From assembly GCA_902773325.1 (NCBI GenBank), contig CACYDW010000049.1:1-39197 (forward strand): a DNA stretch of 39,197 nucleotides. Reading direction: 5' to 3'. The number at the start of each line of letters is the position of its first letter. Within the stretch, counting starts at the first letter, position 1. Below, piece after piece: positions 33,086 to 39,197 of this stretch. The notes under the pieces were generated by a model, which had not been told where the DNA came from, searched no databases, and saw nothing but the letters and a program-made list of their open reading frames with translations. Source of the stretch: an uncultured Ruminococcus sp. Its GTDB lineage: Bacteria; Bacillota; Clostridia; Oscillospirales; Acutalibacteraceae. A program made the translations under genes and the position numbers.

Positions 33086-33125
33086 CGTCGGTACGGTAAC
33101 GGAGATACAGAGGTCAGTACCGACG
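33086..33125 (+). promoter_or_regulatory. inverted repeat in the leader of the sugar ABC operon
   Basis: CGTCGGTAC (33086-33094) and GTACCGACG (33117-33125), a perfect 9-base inverted repeat just downstream of the expected transcription start. It could be a leader hairpin or a spaced operator. Confidence 0.5.
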
Positions 33126-33167
33126 GCAGAATTCTAAAAAAATTTTTATCAAAAGGAGAAATGCAAA

Positions 33168-34502
33168 ATGAAAACAACCAAAAGAATCCTCGCATGGTCT
33201 ATGGCTGCTTGCATGATGGCTGGCGCGTTTGCCGGCTGCGGCGACACCGGCAGCTCAGGCTCTACCGGAACAACCACCTCAAAAGCATCTGCTGACGGCA
33301 GCAAGGGCTCCGTTTACTGGCTCAACTTCAAGCCTGAGTCTGACGAAGTTCTTCAGGAAGTCGCTAAGATGTACACAGATGAAACCGGTGTATCTGTAAA
33401 GGTCGTTACCGCTGCATCCGGTACCTATGAGCAGACTCTTGCTTCTGAAATGGACAAGTCCAGCGCTCCCACCATGTTCGTTATCGGTAACTCCGCAGGT
33501 GTTACCCAGTGGGGCAGCTACGCTCTTGACCTCAAGGATACTCCTATTGCAAAAGAGCTTTCAACAGACGCTTACAACCTCTATGACGAGGAAGGCAAGC
33601 TCGTTTCTATCGGCTACTGCTATGAGGCTTACGGCATCATCGCAAACGCTGACCTCATCAAGCAGGCTGGTCACAATGTTGACGACATCGTAAACTTCGC
33701 TACCCTCAAGACCGTTGTTGAGGATATCCACGCACGTGCAGGTGAGCTTGGCTTCGATGCCTTCACCTCCTGCGATATGGACGATTCTTCCTCATGGCGT
33801 TTCACCGGCCACATGGTCAACCTCGAATACTACTACGAGGAGAAGGATTCCGGCGCAGCATGGACAGCTTGTCCTCCCTCACTGACCGGTGCTTATGTTG
33901 AGAACTTCAAGAACCTCTTCGACCTCTGCATCAACAACAGCATTTCCGATCCTAAAGAGCTTGCAACCGGCGGTCATGATCCGTCCACTCAGTTCAAAGA
34001 GGGCAAGGCTGCATTCACAATTCAGGGTTCATGGGAATACTCCGCATACAAAGACACTGTTCCGAATGCTAAGATGCTCCCCTACTACTGCGGTGTTGAC
34101 GGCGAAGAAAAGGCCGGTCTGAACTGCGGTACTGAAAACTGCTGGGCTGTTAACTCCAAGGCTTCTGCTGAAGATCAGCAGGCTACTCTCGACTTCATGT
34201 ACTGGTGTGTAACCAACGCTAACGCTTCCAGAAAGCTCGTTGATTCCTTTGGTGTAATGCCCTACAAGCAGGCTGCTGAATCCACCAACGCATTCCTCAA
34301 GAACGCTTCCGACTACACCAACGCAGGCAACTACGTAATGGATTGGGCAACCAACTATCAGCCCAACTCCAACGACTATCGTGCAGCTCTCGTTTCTGCT
34401 CTGAACGCTTACTGTGCAGATCAGTCTGATGCAAAGTGGGCAGACGTTAAGGCTGCTATGATCGATGGCTGGGCAACCCAGTATGCTGCTGCTAACGGCT
34501 GA
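33168..34502 (+). CDS. sugar ABC transporter substrate-binding lipoprotein
   Basis: Extracellular solute-binding protein (family 1, maltose/oligosaccharide type) of 444 residues. The N-terminus MKTTKRILAWSMAACMMAGAFAGCG is a lipoprotein signal with the lipidated cysteine at about 23, followed by a Gly/Ser/Thr linker. The mature part has VYWLNFKPESDEVLQEVAKMYTDETGVSVKVVTAASGTYEQTLASE, FKEGKAAFTIQGSWEYSAYK and FGVMPYKQAAES, all typical of the family. Codon use is strongly biased (GCT, CTC, AAG), unlike most neighbours, which suggests high expression. AAAGGAG lies 7 bases before the ATG. It is first of three transporter genes; the hairpin after it probably raises its mRNA level above the permeases. 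Confidence 0.95.
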   Translation: MKTTKRILAWSMAACMMAGAFAGCGDTGSSGSTGTTTSKASADGSKGSVYWLNFKPESDEVLQEVAKMYTDETGVSVKVVTAASGTYEQTLASEMDKSSAPTMFVIGNSAGVTQWGSYALDLKDTPIAKELSTDAYNLYDEEGKLVSIGYCYEAYGIIANADLIKQAGHNVDDIVNFATLKTVVEDIHARAGELGFDAFTSCDMDDSSSWRFTGHMVNLEYYYEEKDSGAAWTACPPSLTGAYVENFKNLFDLCINNSISDPKELATGGHDPSTQFKEGKAAFTIQGSWEYSAYKDTVPNAKMLPYYCGVDGEEKAGLNCGTENCWAVNSKASAEDQQATLDFMYWCVTNANASRKLVDSFGVMPYKQAAESTNAFLKNASDYTNAGNYVMDWATNYQPNSNDYRAALVSALNAYCADQSDAKWADVKAAMIDGWATQYAAANG

Positions 34503-34546
34503 TAATTATTCACTCCTTTCTTTCAGCCTTCATTTAATCCGTAACA

Positions 34547-34579
34547 TAAAGGGTGGGTGGAATATGCCCACCCTTTATT
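34547..34579 (+). terminator. intercistronic hairpin after the binding-protein gene
   Basis: Perfect 12-base stem ATAAAGGGTGGG (34547-34558) and CCCACCCTTTAT (34568-34579) with no good T-run. This position and form are typical of a partial terminator or 3' stabiliser that makes the binding protein more abundant than the permeases. Confidence 0.75.
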
Positions 34580-34620
34580 ATCTAACCGCAACTCTGTATT
34601 TTAAGTAAGGAGATGATTTC

Positions 34621-35583
34621 TTGGCTATCGCAAAAACCGCACCTCAGCAGAAGGCTAAATCCCCCAAAAAGAAAAAAATCCGTGCTTTCACGGGCGGCGC
34701 AGGCTATACACTGCGCGGTCCGCTGAGAAAATGGTCGCCGCTGTTTCTGTTTCCGGTTACGGCAGCCTTTATTATCGGCTTCGTATGGCCTTTTATTCAG
34801 GGCATTTACCTGTCCTTCTGTAAATTCCAGATTATTTCAGACGCAAAATTCATCGGCTTTGATAACTACATAAGAGCCTTCAAGGATCAGTCCTTCATGC
34901 GTTCGTTCTGGTATACGTCTTTGTTCGCCATTGTCAGCCTTGTGCTGATCAACGTACTGGCATTCGCTGTTGCACTCGCACTTACTCAGAACATCAAAGG
35001 CAGCAGCATTTTCAGAACCGTATTCTTCATGCCGAACCTCATCGGCGGTATCGTACTCGGTTATCTGTGGTCGATGATTTTCGACGGTGTTCTGTCCCAT
35101 TTCGGCACATCTATTCTGCAAAACAGCACCTGGGGCTTCTGGGGCTTGATCATCCTCATGTGCTGGCAGCAGATCGGATACATGATGATCATCTACATAG
35201 CCGGTCTGAATGCCATTCCGGAGGATCTGTTTGAAGCCGCAAAAATCGACGGTGCAACCAAATTGCAGACACTATTCAATGTTACGATCCCCAATGTTAT
35301 GCCCTCCGTGACGATCTGCGTATTCCTCTCCCTGACCAACGGCTTCAAGCTGTTCGACCAGAACCTCGCGCTCACGGCAGGTCAGCCGATTCTCATGCAG
35401 GGCGGTGTGCCCATCAAGCAGACCGAAATGCTTGCACTCAACATCTACAACACGTTCTACAACAACAAGAGCGCATTTGCACACGGTACAGCACAGGCAA
35501 AGGCGGTTATCTTCTTTATTCTGGTTGCTGTTATCGGTCTTGTACAGCTTGCGTATACCCGTAAGAAGGAGGTGCAGCAGTAA
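34621..35583 (+). CDS. sugar ABC transporter permease, MalF/UgpA-like
   Basis: Inner-membrane permease of 320 residues with six predicted transmembrane helices after a basic N-terminus of about 35 residues. The EAA loop that contacts the ATPase is EDLFEAAKIDGATKLQTLFNVTIPNVMP. Start codon is TTG at 34621, with AAGGAG 8 bases upstream; no in-frame ATG occurs near it. A probable heterodimer partner is the next gene, which starts 2 bases after this stop. Substrate cannot be told from the permease. Confidence 0.95.
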   Translation: MAIAKTAPQQKAKSPKKKKIRAFTGGAGYTLRGPLRKWSPLFLFPVTAAFIIGFVWPFIQGIYLSFCKFQIISDAKFIGFDNYIRAFKDQSFMRSFWYTSLFAIVSLVLINVLAFAVALALTQNIKGSSIFRTVFFMPNLIGGIVLGYLWSMIFDGVLSHFGTSILQNSTWGFWGLIILMCWQQIGYMMIIYIAGLNAIPEDLFEAAKIDGATKLQTLFNVTIPNVMPSVTICVFLSLTNGFKLFDQNLALTAGQPILMQGGVPIKQTEMLALNIYNTFYNNKSAFAHGTAQAKAVIFFILVAVIGLVQLAYTRKKEVQQ

Positions 35584-35585
35584 TC

Positions 35586-36518
35586 ATGAAAAACAACAAG
35601 CATAACTTTTCCGAAACCAAAACTGTCCGCACCGTCAACGACCTCGACCCTAAGTTTCTCAAGCAGATGCAGAAAAAATCCCGCAAAAAAGAGGGTCTGG
35701 CGATCACGATCGTTCTTTCGATCATCAGTGTTGTTTATGTGCTGCCAGTACTGGCAGTTCTTGTAAACTCCTTCAAGAACAATACCTACGTAAAAACCGA
35801 CACCTTTGCTCTGCCCTTCAGCAAGGAAATGTGGGCTGGCTTCAACAACTTCGTTACAGGCATGACCTTCGGTAACTACCCCTTCCTCAACAGTGTACTC
35901 AACAGCCTGATCATCACGCTGCTGTCTACCTTCCTGATCGTCATGTGTACCTCTATGGCGGCATGGTACATTGCCCGTGTAAATTCCATTTTCTGTAAGA
36001 TCATTTACTACCTCTGCGTTTTCTCCATGGTAGTACCCTTCCAGATGGTTATGTACACGCTTTCCAAAACCGCCGATACCCTCAAGCTCAACACCCCTTG
36101 GACGATCCCGATCGTCTACCTCGGGTTTGGCGCCGGACTGGCGATCTTCATGTTCGTTGGCTTTGTAAAGTCCATTCCGATCGAAATTGAAGAAGCAGCC
36201 GCCATTGACGGATGCGGACCTGTAAGGACCTTCTTCATCATTGTTTTCCCGATGCTGCGTCCCACGATGATTTCGGTAGGTATTCTGGAGATCATGTGGA
36301 TCTGGAATGACTACCTCCTCCCCTATCTGGTACTCGACATCAACGAATACCGCACCCTGCCCATTCACATTCAGTATCTCAAGGGCAGCTACGGTACGGT
36401 TGACCTCGGCGCAAGTATGGCACTGATCCTGATGAGCATTATCCCGATCATTATCTTCTACTTAGCTTGCCAGAAGTATATTATCAAGGGTGTTGCAGCA
36501 GGTGCTGTCAAGGGTTGA
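35586..36518 (+). CDS. sugar ABC transporter permease, MalG/UgpE-like
   Basis: Second permease subunit, 310 residues, six predicted helices. The EAA loop is IPIEIEEAAAIDGCGPVRTFFIIVFPMLRP, and the C-terminus has LPIHIQYLKGSYGTVDLGASMALILMSIIP, typical of carbohydrate-uptake-1 permeases. AGGAGG lies 13 bases before the ATG, inside the end of the upstream gene, indicating tight coupling. No ATPase gene follows; a shared MsmK-like ATPase encoded elsewhere is expected, as in many Firmicutes. Confidence 0.95.
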   Translation: MKNNKHNFSETKTVRTVNDLDPKFLKQMQKKSRKKEGLAITIVLSIISVVYVLPVLAVLVNSFKNNTYVKTDTFALPFSKEMWAGFNNFVTGMTFGNYPFLNSVLNSLIITLLSTFLIVMCTSMAAWYIARVNSIFCKIIYYLCVFSMVVPFQMVMYTLSKTADTLKLNTPWTIPIVYLGFGAGLAIFMFVGFVKSIPIEIEEAAAIDGCGPVRTFFIIVFPMLRPTMISVGILEIMWIWNDYLLPYLVLDINEYRTLPIHIQYLKGSYGTVDLGASMALILMSIIPIIIFYLACQKYIIKGVAAGAVKG

Positions 36519-36552
36519 TATTTCTCCCCCGCACAAATACCCTGAAAAATTG

Positions 36553-36596
36553 CCCGCAGCGGCTGTTTTCAAGCAGCCCGCTGCGGGTATTTTTTT
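36553..36596. terminator. bidirectional terminator between the ABC operon and the small lipoprotein gene
   Basis: CCCGCAGCGG (36553-36562) pairs with CCGCTGCGGG (36578-36587), followed by TATTTTTTT on the plus strand. On the minus strand CAATTTTTC follows, so it can serve both convergent units. Confidence 0.9.
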
Positions 36597-36605
36597 AACA
36601 CTGAT

Positions 36606-37094
36606 TCATACAAAGTGCATCGTCATGCTTTCAGACTGAATACGTTTGATGCTTCCATCGGAATCACAAACTATGGTAAAGCTTTCCGAATCGGTTTTGC
36701 CGCTGAATTCATACAGTCTGCTGTCTGCTTCTCCGCTCGAACCGATAAAAACAAGCGAACCGTTATTGACGGCGTCGAGAGCGGAAAAAATCTCTCCCGC
36801 GACAGAGCCGTCCGGAGGTGCTCCGTCACAGCGGCAAAGCAGACTTCCCAGCGACACCGTATAGTTGCCGCCCGAACGCTTCACCGTCATACCGCATACA
36901 TTTTGCGGTGATTCTGTTTCTACACAAGCGGTATCGGTGCTCACATAGCTCACATGACACCTGTATTCCGTGCCGCCCATCATCACCTGCGCCTGTCCGT
37001 CGACAGCCGCCGATACCTGAGGCGGGGTTTCTGCTGCATTGCACCCGCTGCAGCACACCGCCGCGATCATCGCCGCGAACACTTCTCTCCTCAT
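36606..37094 (-). CDS. small secreted lipoprotein-like protein of unknown function
   Basis: A 162-residue protein. The N-terminus MRREVFAAMIAAVCCSGCNAAE looks like a lipoprotein signal with C18 lipidated, although Cys at -3 is atypical. The mature part has alternating beta-like segments (QAQVMMGGTEYRCHVSYVSTD, SESFTIVCDSDGSIKRIQSESMTMHF) and four more cysteines. No family is recognised. AGGTG lies 5 bases before the ATG. It follows the NAD(P)HX repair gene by 94 bases on the same strand, with no terminator in between, so it may share that transcript. Confidence 0.7.
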   Translation of the reverse strand: MRREVFAAMIAAVCCSGCNAAETPPQVSAAVDGQAQVMMGGTEYRCHVSYVSTDTACVETESPQNVCGMTVKRSGGNYTVSLGSLLCRCDGAPPDGSVAGEIFSALDAVNNGSLVFIGSSGEADSRLYEFSGKTDSESFTIVCDSDGSIKRIQSESMTMHFV

Positions 37095-37188
37095 TCCATC
37101 ACCTGTCCCTGCGGAAATATTCTCCGCTTTTATGATCAGAACAAACCGCGGTAAGATGGCAAAATAGCAGGCGGAAGCCGCTGATATA

Positions 37189-38718
37189 TCATGATTGGCT
37201 GTTAAGCAGCTTTAACTCGTTGATGATATCGGAGGGGAGCATCGTCCTTGCGGAATATTTTTTCGCGCAGAGATCTCCGGCAAGCCCATGATAGTAAACA
37301 CCGTAGGCAGCCGCCTTTTCACAGCTTAAGCCCTGTGCAAGGAAGGACGCGATCATACCTGCCAGCACATCGCCGCTGCCGCCCTTTGCCATACCGTTAT
37401 TACCCGTGAGATTGACATAGACGCTGCCGTCAGAACACGCAATAATGGTATTCGCACCCTTGAGCACGACCGTCACACCGTATTCCATGGCAAAGCTGCG
37501 CGCCGTATTATAGCGGTCTGTCTGAACTGCCTGTACGGTTGTACCCGTCAGACGTGCCATCTCACCGGGGTGGGGGGTCAGAATGATCGGCACTGACGCA
37601 CCCTTTAATATATTTATATTCCCGCAAATGGCATTTATGCCGTCAGCATCAATAACGAGCGGTTTAATGCTGCTTTCGACAAGACGTGTTACCATTTCTG
37701 TCAGTCCGCTGCTTTTTCCGATACCGCAGCCGATGAGAACAGCCGTACAGCTTCCCATGATCTCGTCAAGCAGTCTGTCGGCTTCACTCCCTGCAATTTT
37801 CCCTTCCTCTTCCTTCAGCGGAAGAAAGACCGCCTCTTCGATTTTACCTGCCATGATGGGATAGATCGACTCCGGAACGGCTGCTTTTACCAGTCCTGCG
37901 CCGCTGCGAAGTGCCGCCCGATCGGCGAGCATAGCCGCACCCGCCATGCCATAGCTGCCGCAGACAGACAGCAGTGTGCCGTTAATACCCTTATGGGCAG
38001 ATTTGCGGCGGGGAATCAGCGGATGCCGCGCAATAAACTCATCGGTAGTCATCATGGTATAGGCGCAGCGGTTCAGGATATCCTGCGGAATACCGACGTT
38101 TACGGCTGTTACCTCTCCGCAGTAGTCCATAGAGGGATACAGCACGTGGAGCGGCTTGAGTGCGGTGAACGCGATCGTATGATCCGCATGGAAGCACACG
38201 CTTCTGATCTCACCGGTATCACAGATAATACCGCTGGGAAGATCAACGGCTATTCTGACGGCAGATTTATTGTTGTTTGCGTAGTCTACGAGTTCAGCGA
38301 CCTCAAAGTTGAGTGCATCGCGGAATCCAATACCATATATTGCATCAATGATGATATCGGCAGATTTGATTGCTTCAATACATTCATCGTGCTTTTCGTC
38401 CGCAGAGAACACAAACACCTTTTGCGGAATGAGCTTAAAGCTTGCCAGAGCAAGCTCGGTGCGCGGTTTTCCGTCCGCGAGCACCACCGTCACATTTCCC
38501 ATAGCCGCAAGCAGTCTTGCCGCTACAAATCCGTCACCTCCGTTATTCCCCGCGCCGCAGAGAATACATATTTTTCTGCGTCTTTCCTTGTTAATAAAGG
38601 ACAGTACATAGCTTGCCACCTTTGTGCCTGCCTGTTCCATCAGCTTTGCCATAGAAACGCTGTTTTCTGCCGCTTCCTGTTCGATTCTTTTCATTTCCCT
38701 GCTTTCTACCACCAACAT
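37189..38718 (-). CDS. bifunctional NAD(P)H-hydrate epimerase / ADP-dependent NAD(P)H-hydrate dehydratase
   Basis: NAD(P)HX repair enzyme of 509 residues. The N-terminal YjeF_N epimerase domain (1 to about 210) has MKRIEQEAAENSVSMAKLMEQAG and CGAGNNGGDGFVAARLL (about 54-70). The C-terminal ribokinase-like dehydratase domain (about 225-505) has GTLLSVCGSYGMAGAAMLADRAALRSGAGLVKAA, VLIGCGIGKSSG, ILTPHPGEMARLTG and GNNGMAKGGSGDVLAGMIASFLAQG. Together they reconvert damaged NADHX and NADPHX. I chose the ATG at 38718, 10 bases after AAGGAGGG; the open frame continues 29 codons upstream through a Lys/Ala-rich stretch made by a hexamer repeat, but the promoter lies inside that region. Confidence 0.95.
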   Translation of the reverse strand: MLVVESREMKRIEQEAAENSVSMAKLMEQAGTKVASYVLSFINKERRRKICILCGAGNNGGDGFVAARLLAAMGNVTVVLADGKPRTELALASFKLIPQKVFVFSADEKHDECIEAIKSADIIIDAIYGIGFRDALNFEVAELVDYANNNKSAVRIAVDLPSGIICDTGEIRSVCFHADHTIAFTALKPLHVLYPSMDYCGEVTAVNVGIPQDILNRCAYTMMTTDEFIARHPLIPRRKSAHKGINGTLLSVCGSYGMAGAAMLADRAALRSGAGLVKAAVPESIYPIMAGKIEEAVFLPLKEEEGKIAGSEADRLLDEIMGSCTAVLIGCGIGKSSGLTEMVTRLVESSIKPLVIDADGINAICGNINILKGASVPIILTPHPGEMARLTGTTVQAVQTDRYNTARSFAMEYGVTVVLKGANTIIACSDGSVYVNLTGNNGMAKGGSGDVLAGMIASFLAQGLSCEKAAAYGVYYHGLAGDLCAKKYSARTMLPSDIINELKLLNSQS

Positions 38719-38740
38719 CGGAAATACCCTCCTTACAGCA

Positions 38741-38780
38741 TTTGATTTTGCCTTTGATTCTGCTTTTGCTTTTGCTTTTT
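38741..38780. repeat. degenerate TTTTGC hexamer repeat in the leader
   Basis: Several consecutive TTTTGC-type hexamers, reading GCAAAA on the minus strand, between the promoter and the start of the NAD(P)HX repair gene. It would encode KAKAESKAKSNA if translated, but this lies outside the chosen start. Confidence 0.7.
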
Positions 38781-38784
38781 CTCT

Positions 38785-38812
38785 ATTATACCACATTTTT
38801 CTCATTTATCAA
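38785..38812 (-). promoter_or_regulatory. sigma-A promoter of the NAD(P)HX repair gene
   Basis: Minus-strand TTGATA (38807-38812), 16 bases, TATAAT (38785-38790). Transcription would start near 38778, downstream of the first ATG of the open frame, which supports the start codon at 38718. Confidence 0.8.
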
Positions 38813-38818
38813 GCAGCG

Positions 38819-38900
38819 GCAGCGCAACGGCGCTGCACCCTATTTCGCGTTTTCGCTCAGGCAGCGTCGACGCTGCACCCTATTTCGCGTTTTCGCTCAG
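38819..38900. repeat. tandem 40-bp repeat, each unit with a hairpin
   Basis: Two units end in the identical 30 bases CGCTGCACCC to TTTCGCTCAG (38831-38860 and 38871-38900). The beginning of each unit folds: GCAGCGC-aacg-GCGCTGC (38819-38836) and the 16-base palindrome GCAGCGTCGACGCTGC (38861-38876). The C-G pair in the first becomes T-A in the second. Confidence 0.9.
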
Positions 38901-39120
38901 CACCATTGAGAACTCCCCTCTGCTATACAAGTCGGATAGCATAATCTTACCTATGCTTCTATACAACCGAGCTATCGCTCTGAGTATGGGAGATTGTTGC
39001 TATGCCGCGCCGCTGACAACAGTGGTCTGTTGATATCAAGCGTTGGGAACGCAAGGGGTGCTTTCCCCGCGTGATATGATATGAGCATTCGTATAGACGA
39101 AAGCGGTATATATAGCAGGC
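38901..39120. other. gene-free hairpin-rich region, possible structured RNA
   Basis: No convincing gene (a 75-codon frame on the minus strand has no recognisable features). Perfect short stems follow one another: TGCTAT-N9-ATAGCA (38921-38941), CAACAG-tggt-CTGTTG (39017-39032), then ATATCA (39033-39038) and TGATAT (39072-39077) enclosing GCGTT-ggg-AACGC (39040-39052) and GGGG-N6-CCCC (39055-39068), then TTCG-N6-CGAA (39088-39101). No tRNA-like arm is seen. Confidence 0.5.
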
Positions 39121-39197
39121 GACAAAAATATTCTTACTCAGAGTGATGTCCGAAGGGGTGTGGGGGCGACCGGAAAGCCCCCACAATCAGCCTATGA
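39121..39197. repeat. dispersed intergenic repeat, copy 2 (reaches window edge)
   Basis: Same 76-base element as at 4076-4151, with the same TGTGGGGGC/GCCCCCACA stem and ATCAGCCTATGA tail. The window ends exactly in it, so its right border is unknown. Confidence 0.9.

Noticed and set aside
38719-38805. Lys/Ala-rich N-terminal extension of the NAD(P)HX repair enzyme
   Set aside because: The promoter and hexamer repeat lie inside it; the ATG at 38718 has AAGGAGGG upstream.
38959-39186. 75-codon minus-strand frame at the right edge
   Set aside because: It reads across a dispersed repeat and several hairpins, with no ribosome binding site or recognisable features.
1-39197. tRNA genes or T-box leaders
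   Set aside because: No GGTTCGAATCC-type arm with cloverleaf partners and no AGGGTGGNACCGCG-type T-box sequence was found by eye on either strand.

Overview
The window reads as a chromosomal segment of an anaerobic clostridial Firmicute, most like Ruminococcus or a close Oscillospirales relative. This rests on the rplM-rpsI order, a transketolase split into two subunits, an ECF-type S component, RNase Y, an IscR-like Rrf2 regulator, a 2-hydroxyacyl-CoA-dehydratase-type activase locus, a Cys-rich clostridial protein family, AGGAGG-type ribosome binding sites and TTGACA/TATAAT promoters. The genus is inference. No rRNA, tRNA, CRISPR array, transposase or phage structural gene was seen.

Layout. 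44-892 (-): ribosomal proteins L13 and S9 with a short leader. 1180-2990 (-): an ECF-like sigma factor overlapping its probable membrane anti-sigma gene, preceded by a tandem duplication. 3402-3944 (-): membrane S-component-like protein with a consensus promoter. 4212-5999 (-): two-subunit transketolase. 6141-7025 (-): an acidic Tyr/Pro/Glu/Asp-rich membrane protein. 7205-8998 (-): AEC-type transporter and pyridoxal/pyridoxamine kinase. 9269-15656 (-): a run holding the split dehydratase-activase protein (970 + 444 residues), a membrane-anchored lipase-like protein and a sugar-phosphate transferase. 16140-16913 (+): TatD. 17005-18888 (-): asparagine synthase. 19110-20684 (-): Rrf2 regulator, SGNH hydrolase and a Cys-rich protein. 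21085-24430 (-): PcrA-type helicase and a zinc-dependent phospholipase C-like protein. 24558-25502 (+): GH25-LysM lysozyme. 26009-27562 (+): RNase Y after a long structured leader. 27915-28736 (+): Cys-rich clostridial protein. 28816-32084 (-): zinc-ribbon membrane protein and DUF3810-like protein. 32405-32998 (+): MecA-like adaptor. 33168-36518 (+): sugar ABC transporter (binding lipoprotein and two permeases, no ATPase). 36606-38718 (-): NAD(P)HX repair enzyme and a small lipoprotein-like protein. 38719-39197: no gene, hairpin-rich repeats.

Most genes are housekeeping. The unexplained material is mainly between genes: a mosaic family of multi-hairpin repeats at four places (plus a related fifth hairpin), two of them in the 5' leaders of genes; a duplicated leader in front of the sigma factor with a conserved micro-ORF; a 70-bp MITE-like palindrome; a 76-bp dispersed repeat shared by the left part and the right edge; and two hairpin clusters (rny leader, right edge) that look like structured RNA or DNA. 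I did not find a clear new defence or biosynthetic system. The best candidates for undescribed biology are the mosaic repeats, the sigma-factor leader duplication and the right-edge structure.
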